From NCBI GenBank assembly GCA_963931865.1, contig OZ007506.1, positions 1,014,241 through 1,078,240 of the forward strand: DNA of 64,000 nucleotides. The letters run 5' to 3'. Positions 34,001 to 43,376 of the stretch are shown here, piece after piece. A program made the translations under genes and the position numbers. The stretch is from Axinella damicornis. Lineage: Eukaryota; Porifera; Demospongiae; Axinellida; Axinellidae. Position 1 is the stretch's first letter; each line of letters begins with the position of its first letter. Below the pieces are notes generated by a model. That model searched no databases and was not told the DNA's origin. It was given only the letters and a program-made list of their open reading frames with translations.

Positions 34001-35296
34001 CAAGAGCGCAGTAGCAGTAGGATTCTGTGGACAGAAGACAACCCTGAGGAGTCCAGGCAAGCTGGTCCACCTGCCCCCAAAAAGCAAAAGTTTGCTGACA
34101 ATGTCCCCACCTCAGCGATGGGAGGAGTGGTTCTGCCTGGCGGGAGGTTTTGTTGTGTGTTGAAAACCACCCTCCCAGTTCTTGCACGCCACACACTGGA
34201 CGTGTCATTGGTAGCTTCTTGGAGGACACTTTGCACTGCCCACGGAGACTCACCCAGGCCCCACAATGGAGGAAACTCAGGCTGCAGGTTGGCTACATTG
34301 GGAACGATCGCTCTTGCTGTGAAAGGCTTTGCCAGCTGCAATCTGTCCTGCGGTGTGAGGTGCCTGTCACTCTGGAATGGTGAGTCTAAGTAGCTATACA
34401 CACCACATTCAATGCTGTAACATTTGGAACGTACGCCATTACTATATGGTATAAGGGCCATTATAGTTTGTGTATGTCTTCCCACACTGTAGGAGAAGAG
34501 ACATGGCCGGAGAAAGAGTATGGTATGGAACACAAGGATCAACAGGACCTGGCTTGCTGGCTGACTGCAAAGTCTTTCATTAAGGTATGCACGTCCTCTA
34601 CGATTTACACCAAAATGATGACATGTATGTGCGTTATTTTGAAACAGGTTGGCATGTGTATAGTGAATCCAGAATTGTCACTTGTATCGTATACTTTCCA
34701 GCTTGAAGCACGCTCCACCTTTACCAACCTACTGAGATTGCCTGCCATGTTGAAGAGGCTCCCTCTCCCAGACTATGCAGTGTATGCAGCAAACGCAGGT
34801 ATATCTCACGTTGGATCTGGAACGGAGTCATGTGCTCAGTCGGCCTCTGGTGCTCTGGAAGGAGTAGCCCTGCACATCATGCCTCATGCCCACAGTGCAA
34901 GAATCAGCATCCTTTACAAGTTAGTACCATTCCGACATACTATTATGTTTGCACATTTTGGTCATGTGACCATAATAATTTCACGTGTCTGACTCATTGT
35001 ACAACAGGACTACCCCTCAGCTTGTACTACTGGTGGAAATGATGCACTCGGCTCTCCCTGAAGATGTCCTCCTGAGTGCCTGCCCAGGGAGTGGCTCACA
35101 GATGGAGGTGTTGGCTGCCAGCCTGAGGTGTGTAAGACAGGAGCTGAACGGCAAGTCTGCACTGGTGGAGCAGAGGTTGTGGCAGCTGAAGAGAGGAGGC
35201 AATGAGCGTGCTGAGGATGGTGGCAGTGGTAGCCACTCAAGGCTGGAGGCACAGACCAACTCTGCAATCACAACACTGATGCACAAATTCACTTGA
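31038..35296 (+). CDS. FANCB: FANCB-like Fanconi anaemia core complex protein
   Basis: Twelve exons fit in phase: 31038-31901, 32251-32334, 32410-32497, 32743-32804, 32870-32967, 33236-33419, 33545-33575, 33704-33842, 33949-34379, 34493-34584, 34648-34919 and 35008-35296 (stop TGA). An in-frame Met also exists at 30975. The product has FANCB order: a beta-rich N-terminal half with FRILNGPSVVW, then a DLLAGDFAGIGRDQLLVMF block. A middle helix (EAYLTDMRRELQQKSQLLE) follows, then SWQRVVDGLWIIGIVTQN where vertebrate FANCB has its W-Y-R-V-x-D-D-S-L-V-V-G-V segment, and a helical C-terminus (RTTPQLVLLVEMMHSALPED has its counterpart near the FANCB C-terminus). FANCB pairs with FAAP100 and FANCL in the core complex that ubiquitinates FANCD2. 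The exon-5 donor was chosen at 32967 because the nearer GT would put a stop in exon 6. Confidence 0.7.
31940..32045. mobile_element. TAGCCTC-type element in FANCB-like intron 1
   Basis: cctagtaccgaagtttccat and catccccatattttgttcgg are inverted partners (ccaaaatatggggatggaaa), closing with gcttgggtacgaggct. A diverged member that uses tacgaggct ends. Confidence 0.55.
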
Positions 35297-36197
35297 TCTC
35301 GTCGACATCATCACGGCTGCACTGAATGTTTAGTTACGGGAGTGGGCAAGCACTGAAATGCACAAATGAAACACCAGGAGCATTGCTAATTATTTAGACT
35401 TGATCTGTCAGTGTCTGACCTCAGATTTTAACATACCTCCAGTGACCTGACACTGTAACTGCAGGAACAGGGTCCGAGCCATTCCAATAAATCTGATCCT
35501 TGCTACTGGTACTGAACTGACAACTCAGATGCAGAACTGGAGACACGACGTCGTACAGGCCTAACATAGGGTTGGGCTAATTATTATACCTTGAGATTAT
35601 TGCCTGAAGCCATCTTGCGATTATTGCCAGCTAGTATTGCTGGTCTTTACTGGTTGTCATTAATCTTCAAACAGAGGTGTATATACAAATGACCTCAATT
35701 TCAAATCCTTATCTCAGTAATGTGTCGTTGTTAGTGTAAGGATATTGCAATATATTGAGATTGCGATTAGTCTCAGTCCCAGACCCAACCAACCCCAGCA
35801 CGGATCGCTTTTAGTATCGCGCGCGTTATACTGTAAGCGATACACGCACTGGATAAACGGTCTGGGAACGATCGAGACTAGATTGCGATAGTATTGGCAT
35901 TCTAAAAACCATGCAATACATTAATTGCAGCAGTATTGAAGTATTGCCCCAACCCTAGCCTAACAATAACCATCCCAGTCTCCCCCATGTCTTTTAGCAT
36001 AGCACCCTCAACTTGGGTCTGCTACATTGAAACAATGGATGTCACTGATTCAGAAGTCGAATTATCAAGATCGCAGTTACATGGTGAGTGGTGTCAAACT
36101 GTCCTGTTACTTATAAGGCAGCAACCATTCGGTACAGTAACATTCCAATGTGGTATTGGGATGGTTGTACCGTTGTACACCCTGCAGTTTGTGAGAG
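35297..36197. other. Gap between FANCB-like and MOB4 copy 1
   Basis: The FANCB-like and MOB4 copy 1 genes converge here, so the region should hold both 3' UTRs. No exon-like frame is evident. A palindromic mobile element of the TAGTCTC family occupies 35767-35881 and is listed separately. Confidence 0.5.
35767..35881. mobile_element. TAGTCTC-family palindromic element (35.8 kb)
   Basis: tagtctcagtcccagaccca opens, cggtctgggaacgatcgaga closes. The inner arms contain gatcgcttttagtatcgcgc and ttatactgtaagcgatac. Confidence 0.8.
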
Positions 36198-36946
36198 CTA
36201 CGCTGCACTTTCATCGTCCAGACCTACGGGTACTCCGAGGTCTGCAGGTGACAGGAGTCCATATTTTGTGACGTAGTGAGTGAAGCGTTTGCAAAGGTAA
36301 GTCTCCCTCTCAAAATCATCAAACAGGGTCCGATGATGGAAGTATGCATGTGAGAAAATCCGGTACAGTCTCCTTGCTACTGAGCTGAGTCGATGAACTG
36401 AGCTCTCCTCTATTGACACTCTGCTTGGAAAGAGCTTGTTGCTGTTCAGGTAAGAAGCAGCACCATGAAGTGCATGGAGGGTATAATCAACCGCAGAGCA
36501 CTCCCTTGGTTCCTCATGAACTGCACACAGGAAGGTTCTTTCCTCGGTGACTGTCATCCGAACACACACCTTGGGATCACACTCATTCTGCAGCTTCACT
36601 GCTATCCCATTCAACTCATTGCAAAACTGTCTCAAATGTTCGTACTTCCAAACAACTTCATCTTGTCCTGGAGGCGGTTCTAAAATGGATTCAATGTTTG
36701 TTATATCCTTCCGGATCTGCTGTTGAATGTATTGTTGTACTGTAAGATAAAAGGAGGGGAGAAAGTCAATCAAGTCCGTATACCTTGAAGATTGCCAAAG
36801 TACACTGATGCTACCTGCATACCTGATGTGACCGTTTCCATGTCATTGAAATCTTGCTCGGGCCAGTTGTACATGTCTTTGGCCTTAGTTCCAGGGCGGT
36901 TGCGCCTCACAACTTTATTCTCCTGGACCAGGCTCGAGGAAGCCAT
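36198..36946 (-). CDS. MOB4: MOB4/phocein-like protein, copy 1
   Basis: Two exons: 36946-36823 and 36739-36198 (stop TAG). The start [20 protein letters not shown] leads into [16 protein letters not shown]. The second exon begins at [12 protein letters not shown] and covers the Mob fold. The zinc site is intact in sequence: Cys pair in ECDPKVC and His pair in [11 protein letters not shown]4 is a core STRIPAK component that binds striatin and MST-type kinases. Compared with copy 2 and with animal MOB4, several otherwise conserved positions have changed (for example [17 protein letters not shown] against [17 protein letters not shown], and SRVSIEESS against SRVSIKESS). This suggests relaxed or altered constraint on this copy. 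The intron is only 83 bp. Confidence 0.9.
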
Positions 36947-37652
36947 CGCTTATTATTTCGTGGCAACGTGGGATCACACGTGCTACGCCGCGCCGAGTCT
37001 GGTTCCCAGATCAGATCAGACCCAGGGTCAGACTGGTACATGTTGGTGAGAGGACTCGCGACCGATGAATAATATTATGCATGGGAGGTCACGTCAAATT
37101 TCAACCAGAATAAAAAAATTGGACCTCTGGGAGCGTTGTATTAGCTGCTGGGCCATGGGGCATACACGAGACGTCATTTTATTCCCAGGATCCTCCACTG
37201 CTTTTTTCGCGTACTGTTTGTACAGTTAGGGTGTGCGGTGGTGCACCATATGTGCACATGGGTTGGAATAGTTTAGCTATTCGAGTCCTAAAATCAAGCA
37301 AGGCATTCAGACTTGCCGTACTGAGGCAAGTTTTGTAATGCAATTACTATTTTCTTGCAACAATTATCCTGGCATGTAGGGGTCCCTTGTGACTTTAAGT
37401 TCTTATTTGTACATTCTTTTGCTATATCTGTTCCTTGTCATGTTGTAGGACTCCCAGGCAGACCAGCTCTTCATAGCTGATGGGACAATCCTGCTTAAAT
37501 ATATGTATCTATCTGCACTGGTAGAATGAGTCTCTAGTGCTCAACTCAGACTCTGTCCTGCATGGGTTTGAACTACTAAAGGCCTTGGTTTTTCAATTGG
37601 TGTCACCAGTCAGAATTATCCAATTACATGCATATCACATACACAACCATGT

Positions 37653-37744
37653 AGCCTCATTCCCAGCCCCCGCCCAGCTTCCCATCGCTTGCAGTACAGA
37701 TAAGCAAGCGGTGAAAAGCTGGGTGGAGGCCTGGGAACGAGGCT
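37653..37744. mobile_element. TAGCCTC-family palindrome (37.7 kb)
   Basis: gtagcctcattcccagcccc opens, gaggcctgggaacgaggctt closes. Inner inverted arms: cgcccagcttcccatcgctt and aagcggtgaaaagctgggtg. Confidence 0.8.
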
Positions 37745-37835
37745 TCACAACCATGCAGTGCATGACATTACTGCACACCTCTGCATCACAATCATGTTAC
37801 TGTCAGATATATATACATGTAGACAATACATGTAG

Positions 37836-38450
37836 ACATTGGCTGCATTGACATTAGGTGCATTGACATTGGCTGCATTGACATTGGCTGCATTGACATT
37901 AGGTGCATTGACATTGGCTGCATTGACATTGGCTGCATTGACATTAGGTGCATTGACATTGGCTGCATTGACATTGACATTGGCTGCATTGACATTGGCT
38001 GCATTGACATTGGCTGCATTGACATTAGGTGCAATGACATTGGCTGCATTGACATTGGCTGCATTGACATTGGATGCATTGACATTGGCTGCATTGACAT
38101 TATAGGTGCATTGACATTGGCTGCATTGACATTGGCATTGACCGCATTGACATTGGCTGCATTGACATTGGGTGCATTGACATTGGGTGCATTGACATTG
38201 GATGCATTGACATTGGCTACATTGACATTGACTGCATTGACATTAGGTGCAATGACATTGGCTGCATAGACATTGGATGCATTGACATTGACATTGGGTA
38301 CATTGACTCGACATTGGATGCATTGACATTGGGTTAGTTGAGATTGGCTACATTGACATTAACATTGGCTGCATTGACATTGGCATTGACCGCATTGACA
38401 TTGGGTGCATTGACATTGGGTGCATTAATTTTATTGACATGACATTGGGT
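37836..38450. repeat. 15-bp minisatellite (cattgacattggctg)
   Basis: About 40 units. Homogeneous on the left, progressively degenerate to the right, with ggc/ggt/gga variants and short insertions. Intergenic. Confidence 0.95.
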
Positions 38451-39443
38451 GGATTGCTGGCGTGACTGCACTGACATTGACTACATCGACAGTGACTGCA
38501 TTCACATTTGACACATATAGCAGTAGTGATGATCCATGGAATGAGCTTTGGTGAGTGGTTCGGTACAGATACTATAGATGGCAATAGATAGTCGTAAAGC
38601 TGCTATAGGCAAGCTTTACTAGCCCCTGCATGATTCCCTCACATATCACACTGAAGGCTGCATTATTTCCTTAGGGAATTTACAGTTCATGTGAATGAGA
38701 TCCGAGGGGGAAATCCTTGATTAAGGATTTCCTAAAGTTCATCCCTGGTTCCCAAGGCCAGGCATTCACTTGATTGCACTGCTGACACTTAGCATTTGAA
38801 ATTCTGGTGGACGGAAGGTCGTCCTATATCCACCCACCTGCATCCTGTCTGCATCTAGTTTAATCTGATGACTTTGGTCCCGCCACATTCCCATGCAGAA
38901 ATGGCGGACGGAACCACACATAGCTACTTACAGCTTCCACCGGTTGGAGCACTTCATAACAAGAAGGTAGCTACCAGAAATAAACTTCAACCAATTTAGC
39001 TTATCACCCCAGACCCATATAATTCCAACCTCCTGTCACTTAATTTCAGCAGTATACGGAATGTTCACTACCCACTTTTGCTTTGATAGCTATTCCTACA
39101 CAGTACACCCCCCAGGCAATGTGCCTCGGTAACATTCTGGCTGTGTGCCCATGCACTGGCACAGTCAGGTCACAGCTCCAAATGGCACAGACAAATGTAG
39201 CTAGTAGCTAGCAGCTCATATAATTATAGGAAACTGTCAATGTTTAACATTTGTGTTGTATGGCCTGTTGACTGATAATACTGAGCATGCCTCTAGCTGC
39301 AGCTACACAGACTTGTAAAGCAGGGGGGCTATTCGAGGGAATATGGTATTCATGAGGTCCTCCCCTCCCTCAGAACATATTCTAGCATTATACATTATAG
39401 TTGCTAATATGGATCTTCATCGTTGCTCGTCTGAGGGGCGTGG

Positions 39444-40115
39444 TTAGTCTGTATCGGCTTCATCGTCACTTGTTTGAGGGGAGTGAGCGGTCGTTGCTGT
39501 GTGAGTCATGCTTTGATACGCAAGTACTGCAGTGACTACCCCCATCGCTGGTGGGCAAACTGTCCCAAGAGCAGCCCCTCCGATAGCGCCTCCTATTCCA
39601 GCTGCTAGTAGTGGTGCTATCTTAAGTGTCCTACGGGCAGTCGCAATACCAGCAACAGCACCTAAGCCATATGCTCCCACGATAGGTGCAGCTGCAGTAC
39701 CGCCAACGAAGGCAGCTGTTGTTCCCACAGTGCGACCAAAGGGGCCGTACATTGTTTTGGCCTGAAACTCAGCGCTGTAGTCTCCTGGTTCCCCTTTATC
39801 ATTGCGTGCTCAGACACGGAATTTGTACTTGGTACCAGTCTTGAGTCCCGTGGCCTTAGCAGAACGCCTGTCCTGGTTGACTGGCAAGTTCTCCCATTTC
39901 GATGTCCATGGTTTAGCTCTTCGTATCTGTGCCTCGTATTCAGCCACTGCTTCAGAATTCTCACCCGGCTCGTTCCAACGGATTTTGAGAAATTTAGCTC
40001 TAAACCTGGTGGCCTCACGAAGATCTTGAGGTGGGCCTGGAAGAGTCTCATCAGTGGCACTACCCCCTCCATAAGTGTTTGCCATCTTTGGGTTGCCACT
40101 CAGTCTCTTACTCAA
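39444..40115 (-). pseudogene. Fibronectin type III plus glycine-rich hydrophobic tail, interrupted by one in-frame TGA
   Basis: A single minus-strand frame from Met at 40115 (or Met at 40105) encodes an FN3 domain: PGPPQDLREA at strand A, FLKIRWNEPGENSEAVAEYE, WENLPVN, then ATGLKTGTKYKFRV. A TGA follows at about 39810-39812. The same frame then resumes with ARNDKGEPGDYSAEFQAKT, which is the missing G strand of the FN3 fold. A long Gly/Ala-rich hydrophobic segment (AFVGGTAAAPIVGAYGLGAV ... AGIGGAIGGAALG) comes next, then an acidic end SDDEADTD and stop TAA. The FN3 consensus expects Arg there (Y-x-F-R-V-R-A-x-N), so a CGA to TGA change explains the stop. It could be a young pseudogene, a null allele in the sequenced individual, a read-through site or an error. 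The function of the hydrophobic tail is unknown; the pattern is glycine-zipper-like. Confidence 0.6.
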
Positions 40116-40439
40116 CTAATGGCTACCTAGCCAGTAGCCATCCTTCAGCAGGTAGTCCTAAAACTGACTGCTTTTGAATTCAGCATAACAACTTCGGTCT
40201 AGCTAATGAAGCCTTATATGGTGTACCAATACACCAGGGAGATATGAATGACGTTATTCATGAGGATCCTCCTACCCCTCCCCTTCCCTCCCCCACTTTC
40301 ATGCTGCAACCTAGCTCACTATTGATCCTACATTCCACCAGAGGGTGTTGCATTATCAGAAAGTGATCACACCTTTTCTCTTCTACAGAATGATATTAAT
40401 TTTGTGAAAATGGTTCACTAGAACATCTTCATCTTCGCT

Positions 40440-40725
40440 GCAGCTAATACTCTGGATTCATGGCTTTATGCACAGTCATTGCCCCCAGTGTCCCAATAAC
40501 AGCTCTCCGATGCCCCCAACAATTCCAGCTGCAGTTCCCGCTGCTACGTTACCCTGTGCCACCTCCCACAAAGCCAGCTAAAAGAACCGAAACCGACGGA
40601 CGGCTCTGACAACCGGTACCACCAGACAGCTCCGACAACCGGTCCAGCCACGGTACCACCAGACAGCTCCAACAACCGGTCCAGCCATGGTGCCACCAAC
40701 GAAGGCAAGCAATAATTGTGCTTAC
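40440..40725 (-). pseudogene. Decayed copy of the Gly/Ala-rich tail of the FN3 gene
   Basis: On the minus strand this stretch reads in broken frames as Ala/Gly-rich peptide (for example AAGTAAGIVGGIGE) resembling the hydrophobic tail at 39444-39780. It has a run of short tandem duplications (ccggtccagcca, cagctccgacaaccgg). It lies directly upstream of the FN3 gene and is most simply a degenerate tandem duplicate. No intact FN3 part was found next to it. Confidence 0.4.
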
Positions 40726-40844
40726 AGCATGACCTACTGTAGTAACATTGTCTCTGCTTCAGTTTTGCTGCTGAGAGCTGGACATGGAATCGTATTCAGC
40801 GTCACTCTTGAGTACTGCGGTCATGGCTGAAAGGGAGGGAGTAG

Positions 40845-41130
40845 GCCTGAGGCTATTATGCCAGAATAACTTTGGGCACAATAGGTAGTTCCATTGATGC
40901 TGGGGCATAATAGGTAAACTTTTGGGGAAAAAAAAAAGTTACATTGAGTAATGAGCAACAGGACAATGCTCTACAAGATTCATCCGCTTTGCTGCAGTAC
41001 AAGCGTTAAACTTGAATTGCAACTTTCAAATGCACTTTCACAATACTTTTCATCAAAATTATTATGAGCATAACTTTGAGCATAATAGGTAAAATTTTGG
41101 GGAATTGCTAGAAACCATAATAGCCTCAGG
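40845..41130. mobile_element. MITE-like element with CCTGAGGCTATTATG ends
   Basis: The left end (40845-40860) reads cctgaggctattatg. The right end (about 41115-41130) is its reverse complement, ccataatagcctcagg. Internal segments repeat the phrase cataataggtaaa...ttttgggg. The flanks share gggaggga, a possible target-site duplication. No coding capacity is seen. It lies between the FN3 pseudogene and MOB4 copy 2. Confidence 0.55.
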
Positions 41131-41421
41131 GAGGGAAAGGATAGTTTCAGTGTTGTACTTTGACAGGACAAACTGACCTAGCCCTATCAATTTACTAATT
41201 TTGTGATCACTTGTGCATGTGATCAGTCACTGTTCATTATCCTGCTCTGCAGCCTCACGGAAGAGCAGCAAGGAGAGTAAAGATAGAACATGAGTGGGCG
41301 TATTATATCAGAGTGCTGACGCATGCACATCTACACCATGTCTGTCACTAATTTTGAATGAGTGGTAAAATTGATGAGAATTCAGTAATGGTCTATTCTT
41401 GCAGCATTCCATTTGTGAGTG

Positions 41422-43290
41422 CTATGCCGTGCTTTCATCATCGTCCAGACCTATGGGCACTCTGAGGTCTACCGGTGACATGAGTCCATATTTTGTGACA
41501 TAGCGAGTGAAGCGCTTGCAAAGGCAAGTCTCTCCCTCAAACTCATCAAACAGGGTCCGATGATGGAAGTAGGCATGTGAGAAAATTCGATACACCCTCC
41601 TTGCTACTGAGCTGAGTCGCTGAACTGAGCTCTCCTTTATCGACACTCTGCTTGGAAAGTGCTTGTTGCTATTCAGCAAAGAAGCAGCACCATGAAGTGT
41701 GTGGAGGGTGTAATCAACCGCAGAGCACTCTTTCGGCTCCTTGTGCGCTGCACACAGGAAGATCCACTCCTCGGTGGCCGTCATCCGAACACACACCTTG
41801 GGATCACACTCATTCTGCAGCTTCACTGCTACCCCATTCAACTCATTGCAAAACTGTCGCAAATGTTCGTACTTCCAAACAACTTCATCTTGTCCTGGAG
41901 GCGGCTCTAAAATGGCATCAATGTCTGTGAAATCCTTCCGGATCTGCTGTTGAATGTATTGTTGTACTGTGGGAAGGAACACAAGGGGAGCAATCAGTAT
42001 ATTGACGGTAAAGTATTCAATTACCCGGTATTGTGACACGCAATACAAAGGATGTCCAGCCACTTAGGCTTATCAGCTGGAATACACGGCACCAGAATTC
42101 AGTGGAAATAATTAGTAGCTGCTTGGCCCTAAGTACTGAGTAGTGTACTCCAGATAGTTTACTTAACGCCTTACAATAAACATGATGTAAACGTAGTGAT
42201 CCACACATCCTTATCGCCCACCCAAGTCCAGGTGGGTGTCAGAACAAGTGATCCACACATCCTCATCGCCCACCCAAGTCCAGGTGGTGTCAGAACAAGT
42301 GATCCACACATCCTCATCGCCCACCCAAGTCCAGGTGGGTGTCAGAACAAGTGATCCACACATCCTTATCGCCCACCCAAGTCCAGGTGGGTGTCAGAAC
42401 AAGTGATCCACACATCCTCATCGCCCACCCAAGTCCAGGTGGTGTCAGAACAAGTGATCCACACATCCTCATCGCCCACCCAAGTCCAGGTGGGTGTCAG
42501 AACAAGTGATCCACACATCCTCATCGCCCACCCAAGTCCAGGTGGTGTCAGAACAAGTGATCCACACATCCTCATCGCCCACCCAAGTCCAGGTGGGTGT
42601 CAGAACAAGTGATCCACACATCCTCATCGCCCACCCAAGTCCAGGTGGTGTCAGAACAAATGGGCAGATGTCTAGACTCCTCCAATGCGATAGTCCGGCT
42701 ACAAGGGGGTGACACTCCCATTGACGCTGTAGTCAGAGCTGCGACCGGGGTCAAGAAATCTTGACCGTCAATTTTGCTGCTTGACCACTTGACCGCATCG
42801 CAAAAAGCTTCTTGACCGTTTGACTGTGTTGTATTTCAGCAGTTGACCGCTTGACCGCCGATAGTATATGGAAGAATGTGTAGCGACTCCTCCCCTTCCT
42901 AAGTATACAGGGTCAAGATTCGCTGATAAGCCCGGTCGCAGCTCTGACTACTGCGTCTATGGGAGTGTCACCCCTTTGGGCTATGTGAGACTACTTTGTA
43001 CACACGGCTTTGACACTACTCAAGACAGAATTACAGGAGCAGAAGCTCCTGGTAGAAGTTATAATGTACATTTAGGCTATTAGCCGATTGGACATGCACA
43101 AGGGGGCTACAGATAATTTGGTATAAGCTTACTACCTCAATTTACCTGCTAACACGGTTTCCATGTCATTAAAATCTTGCTCGGGCCAGTTGTACATATC
43201 CTTGGCCTTGGTCCCAGGGCGGTTGCGCCTCACAATTTTGCTCTCCTGGCCAGAGCTCAAGGAACTTTGCGATACTGTTTGGTCAGCCAT
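41422..43290 (-). CDS. MOB4: MOB4/phocein-like protein, copy 2
   Basis: Two exons: 43290-43146 and 41966-41422 (stop TAG). The start is [18 protein letters not shown], followed by [20 protein letters not shown] and [10 protein letters not shown]. The second exon begins [20 protein letters not shown] and ends with an acidic GLDDDESTA tail. Zinc ligands (ECDPKVC, SHAYFHH) are present. Residues typical of animal MOB4 ([31 protein letters not shown]) are kept, so this copy looks like the conserved one. The intron (about 1.18 kb) has gained a 52/51-bp minisatellite and a mobile element. It is divergent from the ankyrin gene, with 86 bp between start codons. Confidence 0.92.
42190..42658. repeat. 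52/51-bp minisatellite in MOB4 copy 2 intron
   Basis: Nine units of gtgatccacacatcctcatc, then gcccacccaagtccaggtgg. Units end ggtgggtgtcagaacaa or ggtggtgtcagaacaa. The 52- and 51-bp forms largely alternate, giving a 103-bp higher-order dimer. Confidence 0.95.
42704..42983. mobile_element. Element with AAGGGGGTGACACTCCCAT ends (copy 1)
   Basis: The left end is caagggggtgacactcccat and the right end is its inverted form atgggagtgtcacccctt. The interior is built from gaccgcttgacc-like direct repeats (ttgaccacttgaccgcatcg). Located in the MOB4 copy 2 intron. Confidence 0.8.
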
Positions 43291-43376
43291 TTTCTTCGTG
43301 ATGTGGGAGTGTCAGGAAATTATTTGGAAATTTCGACTTTAACCTTTATCCCCCGAAATTTTGAAATAATATTATC
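43291..43376. promoter_or_regulatory. Short divergent promoter, MOB4 copy 2 / ankyrin gene
   Basis: Only 86 bp separate the two start codons (43290 minus, 43377 plus). The spacer is AT-rich towards the ankyrin side. Both 5' leaders and the core promoter must fit here, or each leader overlaps the other gene's transcribed region. Confidence 0.5.

Larger units (their letters stand above)
36947..39443. other. Intergenic region with 15-bp minisatellite and one palindromic element
   Basis: No convincing exon is present. A TAGCCTC-family palindrome lies at about 37653-37744 and the cattgacattggctg minisatellite at about 37836-38450. The remaining DNA (37.0-37.6 and 38.6-39.4 kb) shows no frame with a family signature. 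Confidence 0.55.

Noticed and set aside
33726..34542. Minus-strand frames of 175 and 180 codons
   Set aside because: They are antisense shadows of FANCB-like exons 33704-33842 and 33949-34379.
41652..41953. Plus-strand frames over MOB4 copy 2 (and 36465-36683 over copy 1)
   Set aside because: Antisense shadows of conserved MOB4 exons; the same shadow appears in both copies because the sequences are related.
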